Shown here in pieces: positions 44,926 to 63,681 of a stretch of DNA of 64,000 bases; position 1 is the stretch's first letter; each line of letters starts with the position of its first letter. A program made the position numbers and the translations under genes. The notes under the pieces are model-generated. The model did no database searches, was not told the origin of the DNA, and saw nothing but the letters and a program-made list of their open reading frames with translations. The DNA lies in the NCBI GenBank assembly GCA_038093975.1, contig JBBPTG010000002.1, positions 930,001 through 994,000 of the forward strand, written 5' to 3'. This DNA is from Chalciporus piperatus (Eukaryota; Basidiomycota; Agaricomycetes; Boletales; Boletaceae).

Positions 44926-47640
44926 CTACTTGAGCACACCGAGCGGGTCGTGCTGCAGGCTCGGCGTACGTGGCGATGGACTGACCATGACAGTTGGTTG
45001 ATGCGACGCAGCCGGCCGGTGCGAATGTGAAACATCTCCCCCCTCTGAAACTCGTTGGAAAGGATTGTTGGCAGATACTCGCACGGGAGCCCGTGGTGGT
45101 ATCGCCGCGCGCGAATTCAACGGGGCACCCGACTGTGAACGACTGAGACTGCCACTGGCAACCATCGTACGAGCTGCATTGCCCGATGTCGTGGATATAA
45201 ACCCACGCAGACTCTCGTTGACGGATGGCGGGATAGAGGGGTTCGGCGTTTTTCGGCGATTATCGAGAGAGAGTGGTGAACCAGCACCACCACTCGATCT
45301 TGCAATCTCCCCGGCACTTGCGGGGGAATGCGGTTGTTCTCTTGTCTCCCATCGCTTCTTGAACTCCTCTTCCCCCCAGAGCCTGCGCTCGTCGACCTCA
45401 GTGACCTGTCCGTTGAGAACTTCCCGTACATAGGCAAGAGATTCCATGGATTGCTTCTTTTGATCCCGCCAATGTTCTTCATCCGTTTGCTCATCCACCT
45501 CTCGATTGAGTACGTCCAAAATCCAGGTGACAGCCTCTCCGAGATGCTTGTTCTGTTGTCGAAGCTCTGCTAATTCGCGCACGGACTCGAATTCACTTCG
45601 GTGGTCCCACGCCGACCTCTCTGTCGGCATTCGTTCATCGAGCAGAGGATATGAAGACATTGAAGACGACCCAAAGGACGGAGGACGAACGAGAGTCGAA
45701 GCCAGATCGGGAAGATTGCGCTGTATAAGTACTGGTTTAGCACATCGGAAGCAGTTGATGGAACGATCTCACTTTGAGCTCAGACACAGCATTCATGACA
45801 GTCTTGTTGATGCCTAAACTCTCTCCGCGATCCAACAGCCCGCGTGCAATAAGCTCGGGAAGGCCAAGCTGAAACGAAGGCTGCTGGCGAAGACTACCTT
45901 CTGGGGGACTTCCTGATATGTGCTCAGAAGAAGACGCGTGGTGCACTCTCTCGATGGGGCGAACTCTTCGTCGGGAGACTGTAGGGGGATCCGGAACCTC
46001 GAGGGGAACATTGAGAAGATTGCGATTTTCGACGGCCAGTGATGCACCAGCGGCTGGTGTGTGAAGTATCTCCAGCGCAGTCGCCTGGCGGATGAGAAGC
46101 AGGATGTGATGCGGAGCCCCTTCTTCAGGGGTTGGACAAGGTGGATATCGTAGGAGATGCATGAGCTGGGTGCTATCATCTGATGGTATGACTGGACAGG
46201 TCGATCAGCACACCAACGATCGGCTCAAGGTCATACACTTACGCTTAGTTCGTATGCGTATCAGCATTGCAACACACGTCCATTGCACGATCTCGGAAAT
46301 AGGAGACGAGCTAGCAAATAGCCCATCCCACAACAACATCGCTTCGCTCATTGGGAATTCGCGCGTAAACAGCAAGCGGAGCCATCGTCTTCATTAAACC
46401 GCACCACATGTCAGCAGGAAGAAAGTAATGCAAATCACTGACATACAATCCATAAATCTGAGGCTCGACACCCGCAGACTGCATCGCGTAGTGCAACACG
46501 GGATCGACAGACTTCAGGAGCGTGCCTTGAATATTGTTACATGTCTGGATAATCGGGGATATATAAGGCTTGAGGTTGATTTGTCCGCGGGAGGCTGAGG
46601 AAAGGACCGGCTCCCGCCATTCATACCAGTGCGAGATACTGCGCATTAGTGCGGAAAACAATGTCCAAGCATCAGCGGCAACCCATGATCTAGAGCACAA
46701 CTCGGAGAACAAAGGGTCTGGTTCAGATGTCTCCGAAGATTCCGGTATGGAGTCGAAATCTATAGCCAAAGACGTCATTCAACCTTCAGCTTAGAATAGG
46801 GAGGGATGAGCGGACTCGCAAGGCAAAGGGGAGCAAGAACACCTAAGGCGGATTGTCCGAGAAAAACTCACCGATAGCGTAGTACAGAGGCGCAAGCAAC
46901 TCGTGCATGCCTTGCCGATACCCAACGTCCGGGTGCATCACAGAATAAAGTAACAGAACGTTCGTCAATTGATGTTGCACATCTTCGTTTCGGAAATAAC
47001 CCATGTCGGGGAATCTACGCACAGATGTGATCGTACACAGCTCGGGCATGCAGACTTGAAGAAAATCCACTCACGTTCTCTCGACGTCCTGCTGGATCGT
47101 CTTTCGAAGATCTACTGCAGCAAACCACTCCTTCCAGGGATTCTATCGGTGCTAGACTGTGAACGAGGCCCGACATGGCCGCATGCACAACATACCTCGT
47201 CGTGCAAACTCAACGGATTGTTCGTCTCCAAGTCCGTCGCAGGCTGTCTACTCCGTCTCGGGATCGTAAGGCCTGGTACAACAAAACTCTCGTCATAGCT
47301 CCCATCTGGCGCCCTCATCTTCTCGAGTAGCAATTCCGAGAACTGTTTCCGGGACTTGCGCAGAAACTTGATGGGCACGTTTGGGACTTCATTGCGCGGA
47401 CGCTCCAGTGGCTCGTCTCTCAGGAGAAACAGCTGTCCGAATATGATGTGAGAATACTACCCAACAGATGAGATCTCTGCGCGATGGAAGACTCGCCTTC
47501 CATGCTAGACTACGCCCTGGTACTCCGATAGCGTCTTCTGAGGGCCGGAGGAGTTGCCCTTGGCCCACAGCATCCCTGAGTTTGGAAAGGCTGAATCCAC
47601 TATGAAAGAGTTGCAGGTAGATATGGCTGTTGACAGTTGA
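44926..47640 (-). CDS. TBC-domain Rab GTPase-activating protein (TBC1D5-like)
   Basis: Reading leftwards: NSHIYLQLFHSGFSLSKLRD, GVPGRSLAWK, LFLLRDEPLERPRNEVPN, NPLSLHDENPWKEWFAAVDL, RKTIQQDVERTFPDMGYFRN, HPDVGYRQGMHELLAPLYYA, WTLFSALMRSISHWYEW, IYGLRWLRLLFTREFPMSEA, MLLWDGLFASSPISEIVQWT. The order of these blocks is that of TBC1D5-type proteins, including the split TBC domain. The catalytic Arg-finger motif, IxxDxxR, appears as IQQDVER and the Gln finger as YRQGM, both present. The tail holds HLLRYPPCPTP, LAVENRNLLNVPLEVP and a Ser-rich end. Clear exons: 44926-45720, 45773 to about 46164, 46243-46388, 46447-46759, 46872-47014. The 5' end (47.6-47.9 kb) is unresolved. The role, Rab7/retromer traffic, is inferred from TBC1D5. 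Confidence 0.88.
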
Positions 47641-48038
47641 CGTGAACGTCTAATCAATGCTCGACGTGATTGTATGCGGACGCACTGGGTCAACCGCGTC
47701 GCAGGTCGCGCAACGCGTTCGGCCATTGCGGATCTCTGCTTGGAACAGACGAGGTATGAGGCAACTACGGCTGGATATCTTAAGGTGGCGATGTAGCGAG
47801 TCCAAATTGAGTCTTCCAGACAGGAGCATGGAATTGCGTTGCTTTCGAGACGCTCGAACCGAATTCACTCAGAGTCTCAGACGTACAGAGATGAAAAATG
47901 AAAATGAAAGTTCAATCTAAATGCGCTGTATAACGTACAAGCTGCGGCGTAGGATTATTTGATGGAATACAACATACTATCACGATGCAATGAGATCAGA
48001 GAATGGGATGCAACCGATGCCGACAAGAAACGAGTCCT

Positions 48039-50255
<2,217 letters not shown>

Positions 50256-50370
50256 GTCGGACGTGTGTTATGATAGATGGAGGTGTTTTATGAGGTTGGC
50301 GTGAGCTGGTCGTTGTGCGACAGATGAGAAGGAATGAGACAGTGAGGATGAATTGCTAGCGGGTTGGAGA

Positions 50371-50380
50371 TTTATATACG
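50371..50380 (-). promoter_or_regulatory. TATA box of the HSP70 gene
   Basis: On the minus strand the sequence reads CGTATATAAA, about 116 bases before the HSP70 ATG, a fitting distance for a fungal heat-inducible promoter with a leader of roughly 80 bases. Confidence 0.65.
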
Positions 50381-50407
50381 GAGTGATATTCTGTGTCATT
50401 CCAGGAC

Positions 50408-50433
50408 CTTCTTTCGACCTTCTAGATGGTTCT
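50408..50433 (-). promoter_or_regulatory. Heat shock element upstream of HSP70
   Basis: The plus strand shows cTTCt-aGATg-gTTCt at 50419-50433, three pentamer units with alternating TTC and GA(A) at exact five-base steps, preceded by another TTC at 50409. It lies about 30 bases beyond the TATA box from the gene. This is close to the nTTCnnGAAn pattern bound by heat shock factor; the centre unit has GAT instead of GAA. Confidence 0.6.
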
Positions 50434-51131
50434 TCCCTGACGTATGGGATTAGATAATGAAAACATACCTATTCAGGAAACTCTCTCAGTGTTGCAGAAC
50501 GTGCTTGCCATCACCCGCCCATTCGGTCCCATTCTACTAATTTCTAGCATCTTCACGCCCACTATCCGTGCAGCTGTGCTGTCCAAATATCTAGCAGGAA
50601 TGTATGTGTACCGTACGATGCAACAGACGCAACGGGTAAAATGCAGATGCATGCACGATCATCAACATACATGCTCCAGTGGAAAAAAAAGGTGGAAAAA
50701 AGAAACAGCACAACCCTGTTTTTCGGTCATGCAAGCGACGTAGAAAGTGGGGGTAGCACACAAAGAAACAAAAGGAAACTAGGCTGGAGTGTCGTAAAAG
50801 GTCATGAATCTCGGTAGATGCGGCTTCGAGTATTAAAAACTAGCAGCACACATGTAGAAAGCAGGTGTCCACCGATCCAATTTTCACGCTCCGTTGGTGT
50901 GTGGTCCAATACCAATCGTATCCTCTAGGCTACGGTGGGCTTGGAGATCACGAATGACTGATGGATCGACTGACAATCAAGGGTAAGAATTCGCCATTCA
51001 TTCCCATGTGATGGATGGAATAATTACCTGGCAAAACACTCTTCCTCCGAACATGGGGACTGAGTGAAACGGGTGAATGTTCGCTCCCAACTTGAGGGTA
51101 CTCGCGCTGTAGTAGATCATAAGTACGCGTT
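50434..51131. other. Intergenic region, no gene seen
   Basis: Contains the distal HSP70 promoter and the 3' side of RTS1. A 99-codon open frame at 50444-50743 has no domain or splice signals and is not accepted. An A-rich run lies at 50683-50705. Confidence 0.45.
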
Positions 51132-53388
51132 CTACACTTCCATACTGTATGCACGAACATCCAAGCCAGGGTCCGCCATAGGCACCCTCTCGATTCCGCT
51201 CTCGTCTAATTCTGCGGGCATTTCACCGTCAATTGACACGGCGTTCAACTCCATCGACAACTCCAAAATGTCAGAGTCATCGCCAACAATCGGCGGCGGA
51301 GGCGGCAGGCGCTCGACTTCCCTGAACCCCTTGGGGAGCTTCCCGTTAGCATTTTGCATTGCTTTTTCGCGAACTTTTTGCCACTCCTCATATCGGTCGA
51401 CCGCATGTTGTTGCTCGCTGTTAGTCGTATGATCAGCACGCTGACATCGACTAGAAACGGTAGAGTGAGAACTGACTCGATTTTACGTTGTTTGTATTGT
51501 TGTAATGTCGTGTCAAATAGCTCGGGATTGATTTCCATGAACAATTTGAGAGCATTGTATACCATCCCGTGTATTGTCCTGCGGTGACCGTCGAATCCAA
51601 TTATCCTTGACAACCAGAGAGCTTACCGATTCCAATGGGACTTTGAGTTAGTGTATAATGCAGGGAAGACAATTGGTAAGAGAATGGCCAAGTTGTCGCT
51701 CATGAGATTGACAACATATTCGTTGTTCCAGTACAACAGCGCCCGCTCGGCGACTTGGAAGTGTTGACTGTTGATACACCTCGCGAGTTGCTGGAACAAG
51801 GGAATTTGGATCTTCTGGAACTCGGCAGGATCCGTGACGTCCAAGACTTCCTCGACCTCGTTCAAAAACATAACTTCCTTTGGCGAGTTGACCTTTGGCC
51901 AATACTTGAGCAACCCAAGCATAACTTCTTCAGCGAGCGACGGGTCCTTTTCCAAGAACTGAACGACACAGTAGGCCAGCTGAGGATGATAGAGTGCTAG
52001 ACTCTTGACTTTGTGAAGGGGGACGAGGACTCGAGTCAAAAAGGTCTTGTGCTCCTCCTTGAGAGGCAACGCAAAACCGTTGATGATCGAGCCCAAAATC
52101 TCGAGGAGCTCTGCAATCCCGTTGTGCCGCTCCGACTCATAGATGAAGTGGTAGAAGACGTTGCTTATCGAACGACGAATGAATGCGCGAAGATTGAGGA
52201 ATTTGCCATATATACGATGGAGTGTTGTCTTGAGAAAATCGCGTTCCCTTGGGTCTTCCGAGTCAAAGAGTTCAAGAAGATTGATTACGAAAGTCTGATC
52301 GATGTATCGTTTTGCGAGATTCGTATTGAAGTCGGGGCTTTCAACAAATCGGAGGAAAAACTCGTAGACAATCTGAAGATGAGGCCAGGCGAGTTCCAAA
52401 ACGGGTTCGTCTTCTTCCGGGTCAAACGCGTCGCCGGTGGGATTGACCGGAGGGGGTATAGCACGAAAGAGGTTGACAGCGAACTGAAGGGAATAAGCGA
52501 TGAGAAAGTGGGAAGACGCGTGGGAGGCTTACCATGTTGACAACCTCGGGGTATATGTTATCGGTGATGACACCTCGTTGAGTGGTGATATATTCGAGCA
52601 TCTCGTGCAAGGTCTGCGCCTTGACTTGTTTACCTTTGAGCTCCGAGCTCGCGTCGTTGAAGTCGAATAATACATGGCATTGGTTGAGTTTCTTGACGAA
52701 TAGCTGGGACCTTTCCGAGGGAGACACCTCTAATGGAGTCTGGTCAATGGGAGGGTAAGATGAAGGGAAAGAGTACGAACCTGAAAAGGGGGCAAGTCGT
52801 TCGATTTCGACCCTTTCCGTGACGACGAAGCGGCTGCTGCGTTGCTTGCGTGGGGGTTTTCCGACAATAGGGATGGTGTCACGAGGGCCTGAGCGCAAAC
52901 GGTTGAGGGTGTTTGCACGAGGAGGAGTGGCATTTGATCCCGAGATATCTAGGCCCAGAGAAGCGCGCTCAGGAGATCCGAATTGACCTGATCTGGGTGC
53001 AGTTTCAGGTGCAGGATCAGAGCTGACAACGACGATTGGAGGGATCGGGGAAGACTGGGAAGCATTGTATCTGCGGTCTGGAGTAGAGGCTGAGGATGAT
53101 GAGCGGTTGTAGGAGGATTGTGCCTGGGACGCAAGGGAGTGGTTTGTCGTGTTGTTGACGGAAGTGCCTGGTAGAGTTTGTGAGGGCACAGGTTGAGGGA
53201 GAGGTTTAGCGGTATTTGGAGGGGGAGGCGGGGGTGCTGGAGCAGGAGCAGGCTGTGATTTTGAGTCTTTCGTCTTTGTGGAAGCAGAGTCCTGAGAAGT
53301 CTTCCTGAGCTAAAGACGAAAAGTCAAGAAAGTGAGTGGATTGAGATGGGATGAGAGCACGCACGAAAGATTTCTTGAGACCCTTCAT
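51132..53388 (-). CDS. RTS1: PP2A regulatory subunit B56 (delta type)
   Basis: Targeting subunit of protein phosphatase 2A. A short first exon MKGLKKSF joins to a Ser/Pro-rich region with a proline run (APPPPPPN). The B56 fold begins near [20 protein letters not shown] and has [140 protein letters not shown] and [20 protein letters not shown], all strongly conserved in B56. The end has [20 protein letters not shown] and a short acidic tail. Fungal Rts1 controls septins, cell size and stress responses; the local function is inferred from this. Confidence 0.96.
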
Positions 53389-53881
53389 GGCAGATACGAC
53401 AGCAGAGCGGATGTCTGCAGTTCTTGATGGATCTATGCCAGGGTTTATATTCGCTCAAGAGAAGTTTGTTGTGGGCAGTCTGTTGTCAGATTCAGCTGGT
53501 CACTGACGGGATCGATGAACACCACCGGCGGCGTGATCAAACGTCACAAACGGTCACGTCACGCACCACACGACCAGGTCTGTGTCTCTAGTGTTCCACA
53601 GTGTTGGCGAGGGACAACGAGGACGATTTCAGCGAGACGAGGATGTATGAGGTGGCAGGTTGGGGTATCTAGAGTGCTATTACTTGGTTTCTTGGTGTTG
53701 TGCTGGCAATGGAGTTGTTTCCTTTTTTGATGATCCAGACTGGCTCGCAACCGTTGCAGCCGAGACGTCGCAGCCAAGTTGCGGTCAAGTTGCAGCAATC
53801 ACTCTGCGGCCACTTGCACTTGCTTCACCTCTTCTCTTTGCTCTCTCTCCATCTCTTGAACGCAGTCCCCTTCCAAACGCC
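53389..53881. promoter_or_regulatory. Divergent promoter region, RTS1 and the 53882 gene
   Basis: 493 bp between opposed starts. The 60 bases before ATG 53882 are C/T-rich (CTTCTCTTTGCTCTCTCTCC), typical of a filamentous-fungal initiator region. Short open frames here are not accepted. Confidence 0.45.
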
Positions 53882-55292
53882 ATGGCTGGTAAGTCTCACC
53901 CTCGCACCCTCCTCGTCCTCGCTCACAAGTTCTCTAGCCATATATGCCGTATATACCTCTCCAACTCACCCACCCGTGCCAAACCACCTCCCAACACTCG
54001 TCGTCACCCCACACGGTACACTGTCATCATATTTGTTAGCCGAGAATCTCTTGACACCAACCCCAACCAGGCCAGCCATCAAACATCCTCTACTCCTACC
54101 TGCACACAAACTACGTACGTCTTCCTTATCATTCTGTCCTTCCCCTTCTCACACCCGCACAGAACACCGAGAACTACCTCTTAACACCCTCCCCACAGGG
54201 TGACCTCTGCGTCGCCAAGCTCTTCCCACCTCGCCAGAATCCAGCTGCTAAATCCTCCGCTTCTGACCCTGGTCACTCCACCCCATCTGCGTCCCGTGTC
54301 GTCCGCTGCGAAGCTTCTCGCAACCTCAAGTGGTCTATGACTAACACTGGTGTCATTTCTCCTATTTACAAGCTCTCCCTCCCTTCCCCTGACTCTCCCG
54401 ATCTTCCTCTCTTCCAAATCTCAAAGCCAAACCCTAATGCTGCCTTCTGGAGCATGTTCTACTTTGCTTATGCAGGCCATAACATACCCCCAAAGCGCAT
54501 CGAGTTTGGAAAGATACAGAAGAACCCACCCGGTCCCAACGGTGGCGGAACCAGGATAAGCATCACTGGAAAAACCCCCGAAGAAAAGGCCGTATGGCAG
54601 ACTCTGGGAGAGGGCAACGAAGACTGCGTCGAATGGGTCGTCCTCTGCGCAGCACTCAATCTACTAGAGTAAGTTCCTCCCCTCTCTTACCGCTGCTCCC
54701 ATTTTCGATCTCGCTTCGTGACATTCTTATCTCATGACCTACCTTTCGCATCTGCCCATCTCCCCGCTTCCGTTTCTGTAGCGATGAAATTATAAAGGCC
54801 GCTGAGAAAAATCCCCCACCACCTGGTCCAATACCAAACGGTACACCTGCCCCAGGTGGGCGCCCAGCGCCTGTTTCACTCCACGACCCCGGCCCAGCCT
54901 CCGGTCCCGCCGGTCAGCCACGTCAAGGTCCCCCACCTCAGCAAGGTCCCCCGCGAGGCGCGCCCCCTCCACACGGTCAACCTGGTATGGGTCCAGCGCC
55001 TGGTCCAGGTGGCCGTCCAGCTCAGGGATTCCCACCACCGCGAGCTTTTGCGCCAGGTCAGGGTCCTCCACCAAATCCAGCTCTCCCAGGAGGCTACCCT
55101 GCGCCTCCGCAAGGCTACGGTCCTGGACCAGGAGCGCGCGGCCCTCCACCAGGACAGCGTCCAGGCATGCCTATGGGTATGCCGCCAGCTGGTCCCCCAC
55201 AGGGTATGGTCGCTGGTCGCGTGCCTCCCCAACACATGCCCCCTCCTGGCCAACAACCTCTGCCTCAGGCTGCTGTTCCGAGGAGATTCTAG
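53882..55292 (+). CDS. Conserved protein with a folded N-terminal domain and Pro/Gly-rich tail
   Basis: Exons 53882-53888, 54071-54114, 54163-54668 and 54782-55292 give 355 aa. The first exon is just ATGGCTG before a consensus GTAAGT donor, and only the acceptor at 54070 keeps the downstream frame. The protein begins MAGQPSNILYSYLHTNYNTE. The folded part has GDLCVAKLFPPRQNP, VVRCEASRNLKWSMTNTGVI, SPIYKLSLPSPDSPDLPLFQ, WSMFYFAYAGHNIPPKRIEF and NEDCVEWVVLCAALNLLEDE. The last 160 residues are almost only Pro, Gly, Ala and Gln (GPAPGPGGRPAQGFPPPRAF), likely disordered. No membrane segment. I believe the N-terminal domain is conserved in basidiomycetes but cannot name it. Confidence 0.8.
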
Positions 55293-55786
55293 TCGTCCCC
55301 TGTTGACGGACTGCTCGTTGATTGGTTTGTATACCATGTTGGAACGCTTGTTTCCTCTTTCACTTGTCTAGTTTCTGCCCCTTTTTACACAGTGTTCAGC
55401 TCACATTTATTTGGTCTTTTGGTTTGATGTCAGCCTTATTTTATTTTATTCTTGTGGTCCTGCTTTTCTCAATTATTCAGCAGTGCTGGACAGTCTGGTC
55501 ACTCGACCCAAGCAGGGTAACCATGGGGTGCCGCCGCTCTCCATGAACGATGCTGTAAGATACTTATCTCGAATTCACGAACGACGCAATCTTGATGCAA
55601 TCATGTTTTATCAATGTTTCATTATGTTTCGGTTGTAGACTAGGGGGTATACCATCACTGACTTAAGAACTACGTCAATGCCCTCCCAATGATCGATATA
55701 CGACACGTTACATGTCGTCTCACTCGTCAAATCGTCGTCGACTAGGGGGATCTGACGCGGATTGCACAAAAAATGTCCAGCTCCAA
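55293..55786. other. Convergent 3' region
   Basis: 494 bp between the stop codons of the 53882 gene (+) and citrate synthase (-), with T-rich runs around 55437-55450. No gene is supported. Confidence 0.45.
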
Positions 55787-58016
55787 TCAGTTTTTGATGA
55801 GTTTTTCCAGGGCGTCCATGGAATAAGCTGCGAGCATATCTTTAGCCCACAATCACATGTATCGAACGCCGCAAGCTTACATTTTGGTCTCTCAAGCGGC
55901 AGCCCCAAAGCTACACGGCGTGATCACATCAGTCCTTATCGTTCCAATCAAAAGGAAACGGTGTGAAAACTGACCTCGTGCCCACACAAGTTGGGTCAAA
56001 GCTCCCAGAGCTGCGGGAGTGTGAGCCTCGATTAGCGGAAGCAACAATCAACCGATCTCACCTCTCGAGACACCGAAGATAACTGTGTAGTACTTGATTG
56101 AAGGGAAAAGTCAGAACGATACTAGCGAATCAGGCACACGAGGATACCTTGAACTCGGTCAGACCGTAATGGTACAGCACGCATCCTATCGACCGGACTC
56201 AATAAGAGGTGACAGGATTTCACTTGAAATGGACATACCAGACGTGGCATCGACGTTAGGGTAGGGGTTCTTGGTCTATCAGATACTGTAGTTAGGAAAC
56301 GCACGAAGACTAACTCCATCGAGCCTACCTTGCCGTGTTCCTTCAAGACGTCAGGAGCGACCTCGGCAGTCTAGACCAAGTTAGCAATAGCTTGGAACTC
56401 ATGACGGGATTATACCTTCTGGACAAGCTGGATAATGGGGCTTGCTTGGAGCTCAGGACGGCTCATGCAGAATTCTTGAAGCGCGATGAATCGAGGATCA
56501 GGGTTGCGGAGGACACCATGACCATATCTGGGAGAGCGTACAGCAGTGTTTGATCGGAAGGTTGCCAACACCTACCCTGGGACAACTTGTCCGCTCTTGA
56601 GAGTCTTCCAGAGGTAATCTTTGATGTTCTCGTGACTGATGTTGTCGCCAATCTCCTTCTGCATGGCCATCTGCCATCTCAACACCTCCTGGTTGGCAAG
56701 GCTAAATGGTGTTTAGTCTAAATGTGTCCCATCAGTGGCGCATATACGCACCCGTGAAGAGGTCCGGCGAGAGCAAAGAGTGCAGCAGAGTAGGAAATGT
56801 AGGGGTCGGCGAGTGTAGAGCCAACGAGGTCTAGATTCGAAATGAGATGCACTTCTCCGACCATCACAAGGTTGACACATACGAGACGTGTGCGCCGAGG
56901 CATTTCCACCCTCGTGATCACCATGGAGAGCGATATACAGACGGAGGTACTCAGTCAGGTACTCGTTGTGCCCGAATCCGAGCATGTTAGAATAGTTCCC
57001 TGCCAAACATTCACATCATAACTATATAAATTGAGTGAGACCTACCGACGAGATCCAAGTTCTTGTCGACGGGGGCCATAGACGTCTCTGGGTGGTACAC
57101 ATTGCGATATATGCGCGCGGCCAAGGCAGGCAACTTGGCGACGAGGTCCAAGCAGTCCTCGAGCGTGGGTTCCCAATACTCGCTCTTCTTAATGCCGCGT
57201 TCGTATGCCGCCTGGAACTTACTGTCATGATTCAAAGCGGCAACACCCATACCCAGTTGGGTCATAGGATGGAGAGTCTTCGGCAGCCTATAGGTAGTGG
57301 CGTCACAATTTTCCGAGGACGTGCCAGGGGATTAATCACGCACGAATCAATGAGTTTTTCCACGAATACAGGCAGATCACCTTTCTCGGCTAGTTCTGCC
57401 GAAAGTTGATTGCTCTGGTCGGGAGACGGGACCCGACCGGTGAGTAAAAGCCAAAGCATACTCTCGGCAGTCATTTCTTTGCCTCCAGCTGCTGGTGGGA
57501 GAACCTTTTGGCAGTCAGGAATGGTAAGCCCGTGAAAGCGAATGCCCTATATCACGAGATAGTGAGTACCCAAGTCCGGTCAGACCGGAAGAAATAACTG
57601 ACCTCGTTGGGATCAAGGACAGAAGCTTCCCAAAGCATCGCCTTGAGGCCTCTCATACCACCGATGATGTTCTCCACCTGAAGACACGTCAAGCTATCAT
57701 GAAAGTGGCATGGTGCATTGTACTACCTTGACGTCACCGACGACTGTCTGGCTATGCTCGGCTTTCTATTTTCACAACAAAATGGTGTCAGTGGAAGCAT
57801 ATTACTGGTTGGACATAGACTGACAAGCTTCTTGAGCTGATCCTGCTTTGCCGGAATGACCTCCCGAAGAGTCTCTCTGAGAGACTGCATGAACATCCAC
57901 GTCAGACCAAATAGGTAGGTGGTAGTACAAGCTGAGCATACCTTGGTGGAAGCCCAGCGACGGGATCCGACATTAGCTACGTTTCTGGAGAGAGTCTGTG
58001 CGCTGCGTCCGAACAT
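55787..58016 (-). CDS. CIT1: Citrate synthase, mitochondrial
   Basis: Condenses acetyl-CoA and oxaloacetate at the entry of the TCA cycle. Presequence [20 protein letters not shown] is basic and Ser-rich. Many short exons run leftwards with [131 protein letters not shown] (first catalytic His), [38 protein letters not shown] (second His), [12 protein letters not shown] (catalytic Asp) and [24 protein letters not shown] sequence. The end is [17 protein letters not shown]. All catalytic residues are intact and the size is normal. It is head to head with SEC66 over 218 bp. Confidence 0.96.
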
Positions 58017-58234
58017 GCTTGAGCAAGTAGGTCTGAGTGAAAAGACGAAAGACGCGTGAAATTGCGAGCGAGCAGGGTTTTTACTCCCGGGTAGAAATCG
58101 GTTCGGCCGGCCATGTATATCCGGCGTCGCTTTCGGTGCTTTCGGACGGTGGCCGGAGTCAAACACGGACAAAGGACGGCTTGTAAGAAGACACGTCGCT
58201 AACTCTGACTTGTCAGTCTGACACCAACGCACCA
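58017..58234. promoter_or_regulatory. Divergent promoter region, citrate synthase and SEC66
   Basis: 218 bp between opposed starts. No TATA box is evident. Confidence 0.45.
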
Positions 58235-59211
58235 ATGGCCTCGGTGCTCGTCCCCGTCTTGTACATCGGCATTGTCATATCAAGTCTGCTCATATTCTCT
58301 CATTTCTATAGAAAACGGAACGCAGGTATATACATCTTTCTTGCCCATGGCTTGGACACGTTGTGAACTCCCTCACAGGCAAGCTATACGCACCGTACTT
58401 TTCCTCACATCCAGACCGTGATGTCTATGTCACGCTGCTCCAGAAGTCGGACCCGCCAGTGCATGAAGCACTCCTCAAGGCTGCGCTCGTCAGGCGCGCC
58501 ATCTCAGACGTCACCCGCGTCGTAAAACTCCGCGAGGACAAACCGGCACTCCAGAACCTCCTCCAGAAAGGCGCAATCGGCGATGACTTATGGAACAGTC
58601 TACTCCAGGCAGAGAAGGAGCTCGAAGCAGAAATCATGGATGTCGTTGCCGAGGCAAACACGTTTGTTGAGGGCTGGGGTACAATCATCTTCCAGACCGC
58701 CGGCGAGATGATCGCGAACGAGAAGATGCGTGGCGTTTTCGAGGCAACAGCAGCAACGAGGGCAAGCAAAGGTGAGACCTTCAAAACGTCTTTTTATTCG
58801 TCCCTTCTTATACTGGGCTCCAGAACAAAAATACGGCAAGATTGGCCAACACATCGACCTCTCATCAGTGCAACCAATCATGATGGCTGGACCACCACCA
58901 CCACCAGGGACGCCAGCAGCTGCAATGTTCGCCGCGGCACAAGCACAAGCGGCGCAGGCACAACTCAGGGCACAAGCACAGGCGCAGGTTCAACAATCAC
59001 CAGCACGTGCAGTTACCCCCATACCAGCAACACCCGGCAAGCCTACGAATGGTCTCGCTCCACCAAACCCCGGTCGCGCAGAAAGCGTTGCGTCTAGCGA
59101 CGGTGAGGCAGACCCCTCGCAATCTCCGTCAAAATCCGTATGTCCTCAGTCCTCCCCTCTCAATCTCCCCTGACCATTTTCTAGCCAAGAAAGAACAAGA
59201 AACGGAAGTAG
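58235..59211 (+). CDS. SEC66: Sec66/Sec71, subunit of the ER Sec63 translocation complex
   Basis: Subunit of the Sec62/63 complex for post-translational import into the ER. Exons 58235-58325, 58379-58771, 58824-59137 and 59185-59211 give 274 aa. The N-terminus MASVLVPVLYIGIVISSLLI is a single membrane anchor followed by FSHFYRKRNAGKLYAPYFSS. The conserved body has HPDRDVYVTLLQ, PPVHEALLKAALVRRAISDV, LREDKPALQNLLQKGAIGDD, LWNSLLQAEKELEAEIMDVV and VEGWGTIIFQTAGEMIANEK, as in Sec66 proteins. The C-terminal third is Ala/Gln-rich, Pro-rich and ends in a basic PRKNKKRK. That tail is longer than in yeast, which is common in basidiomycetes. Confidence 0.95.
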
Positions 59212-59422
59212 TTGATAGTTGGTACAGACATTCTTGATACCTATGACATCCTCCATAATACATATTTTGTTCCATTGGACTTGCAATCGCCTGATCTCTC
59301 GCAAGCACTGAGAGTGCGAATTGAGCTAGAATTGAGTCGGAAAAAAAGTACAATGCGTAAGATTAAGAAGACCATACGTCGAAACACGATCCAATCGAGC
59401 CGGACACGTTTACAACTACACA

Positions 59423-63681
<4,259 letters not shown>

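Noticed and set aside
50444..50743. Plus-strand frame of 99 codons in the HSP70-RTS1 gap
   Set aside because: Low complexity, no domain, no splice signals.
53700..54203. Plus-strand frame of 167 codons
   Set aside because: It runs through the first two introns of the 53882 gene, and its frame cannot join the conserved domain.
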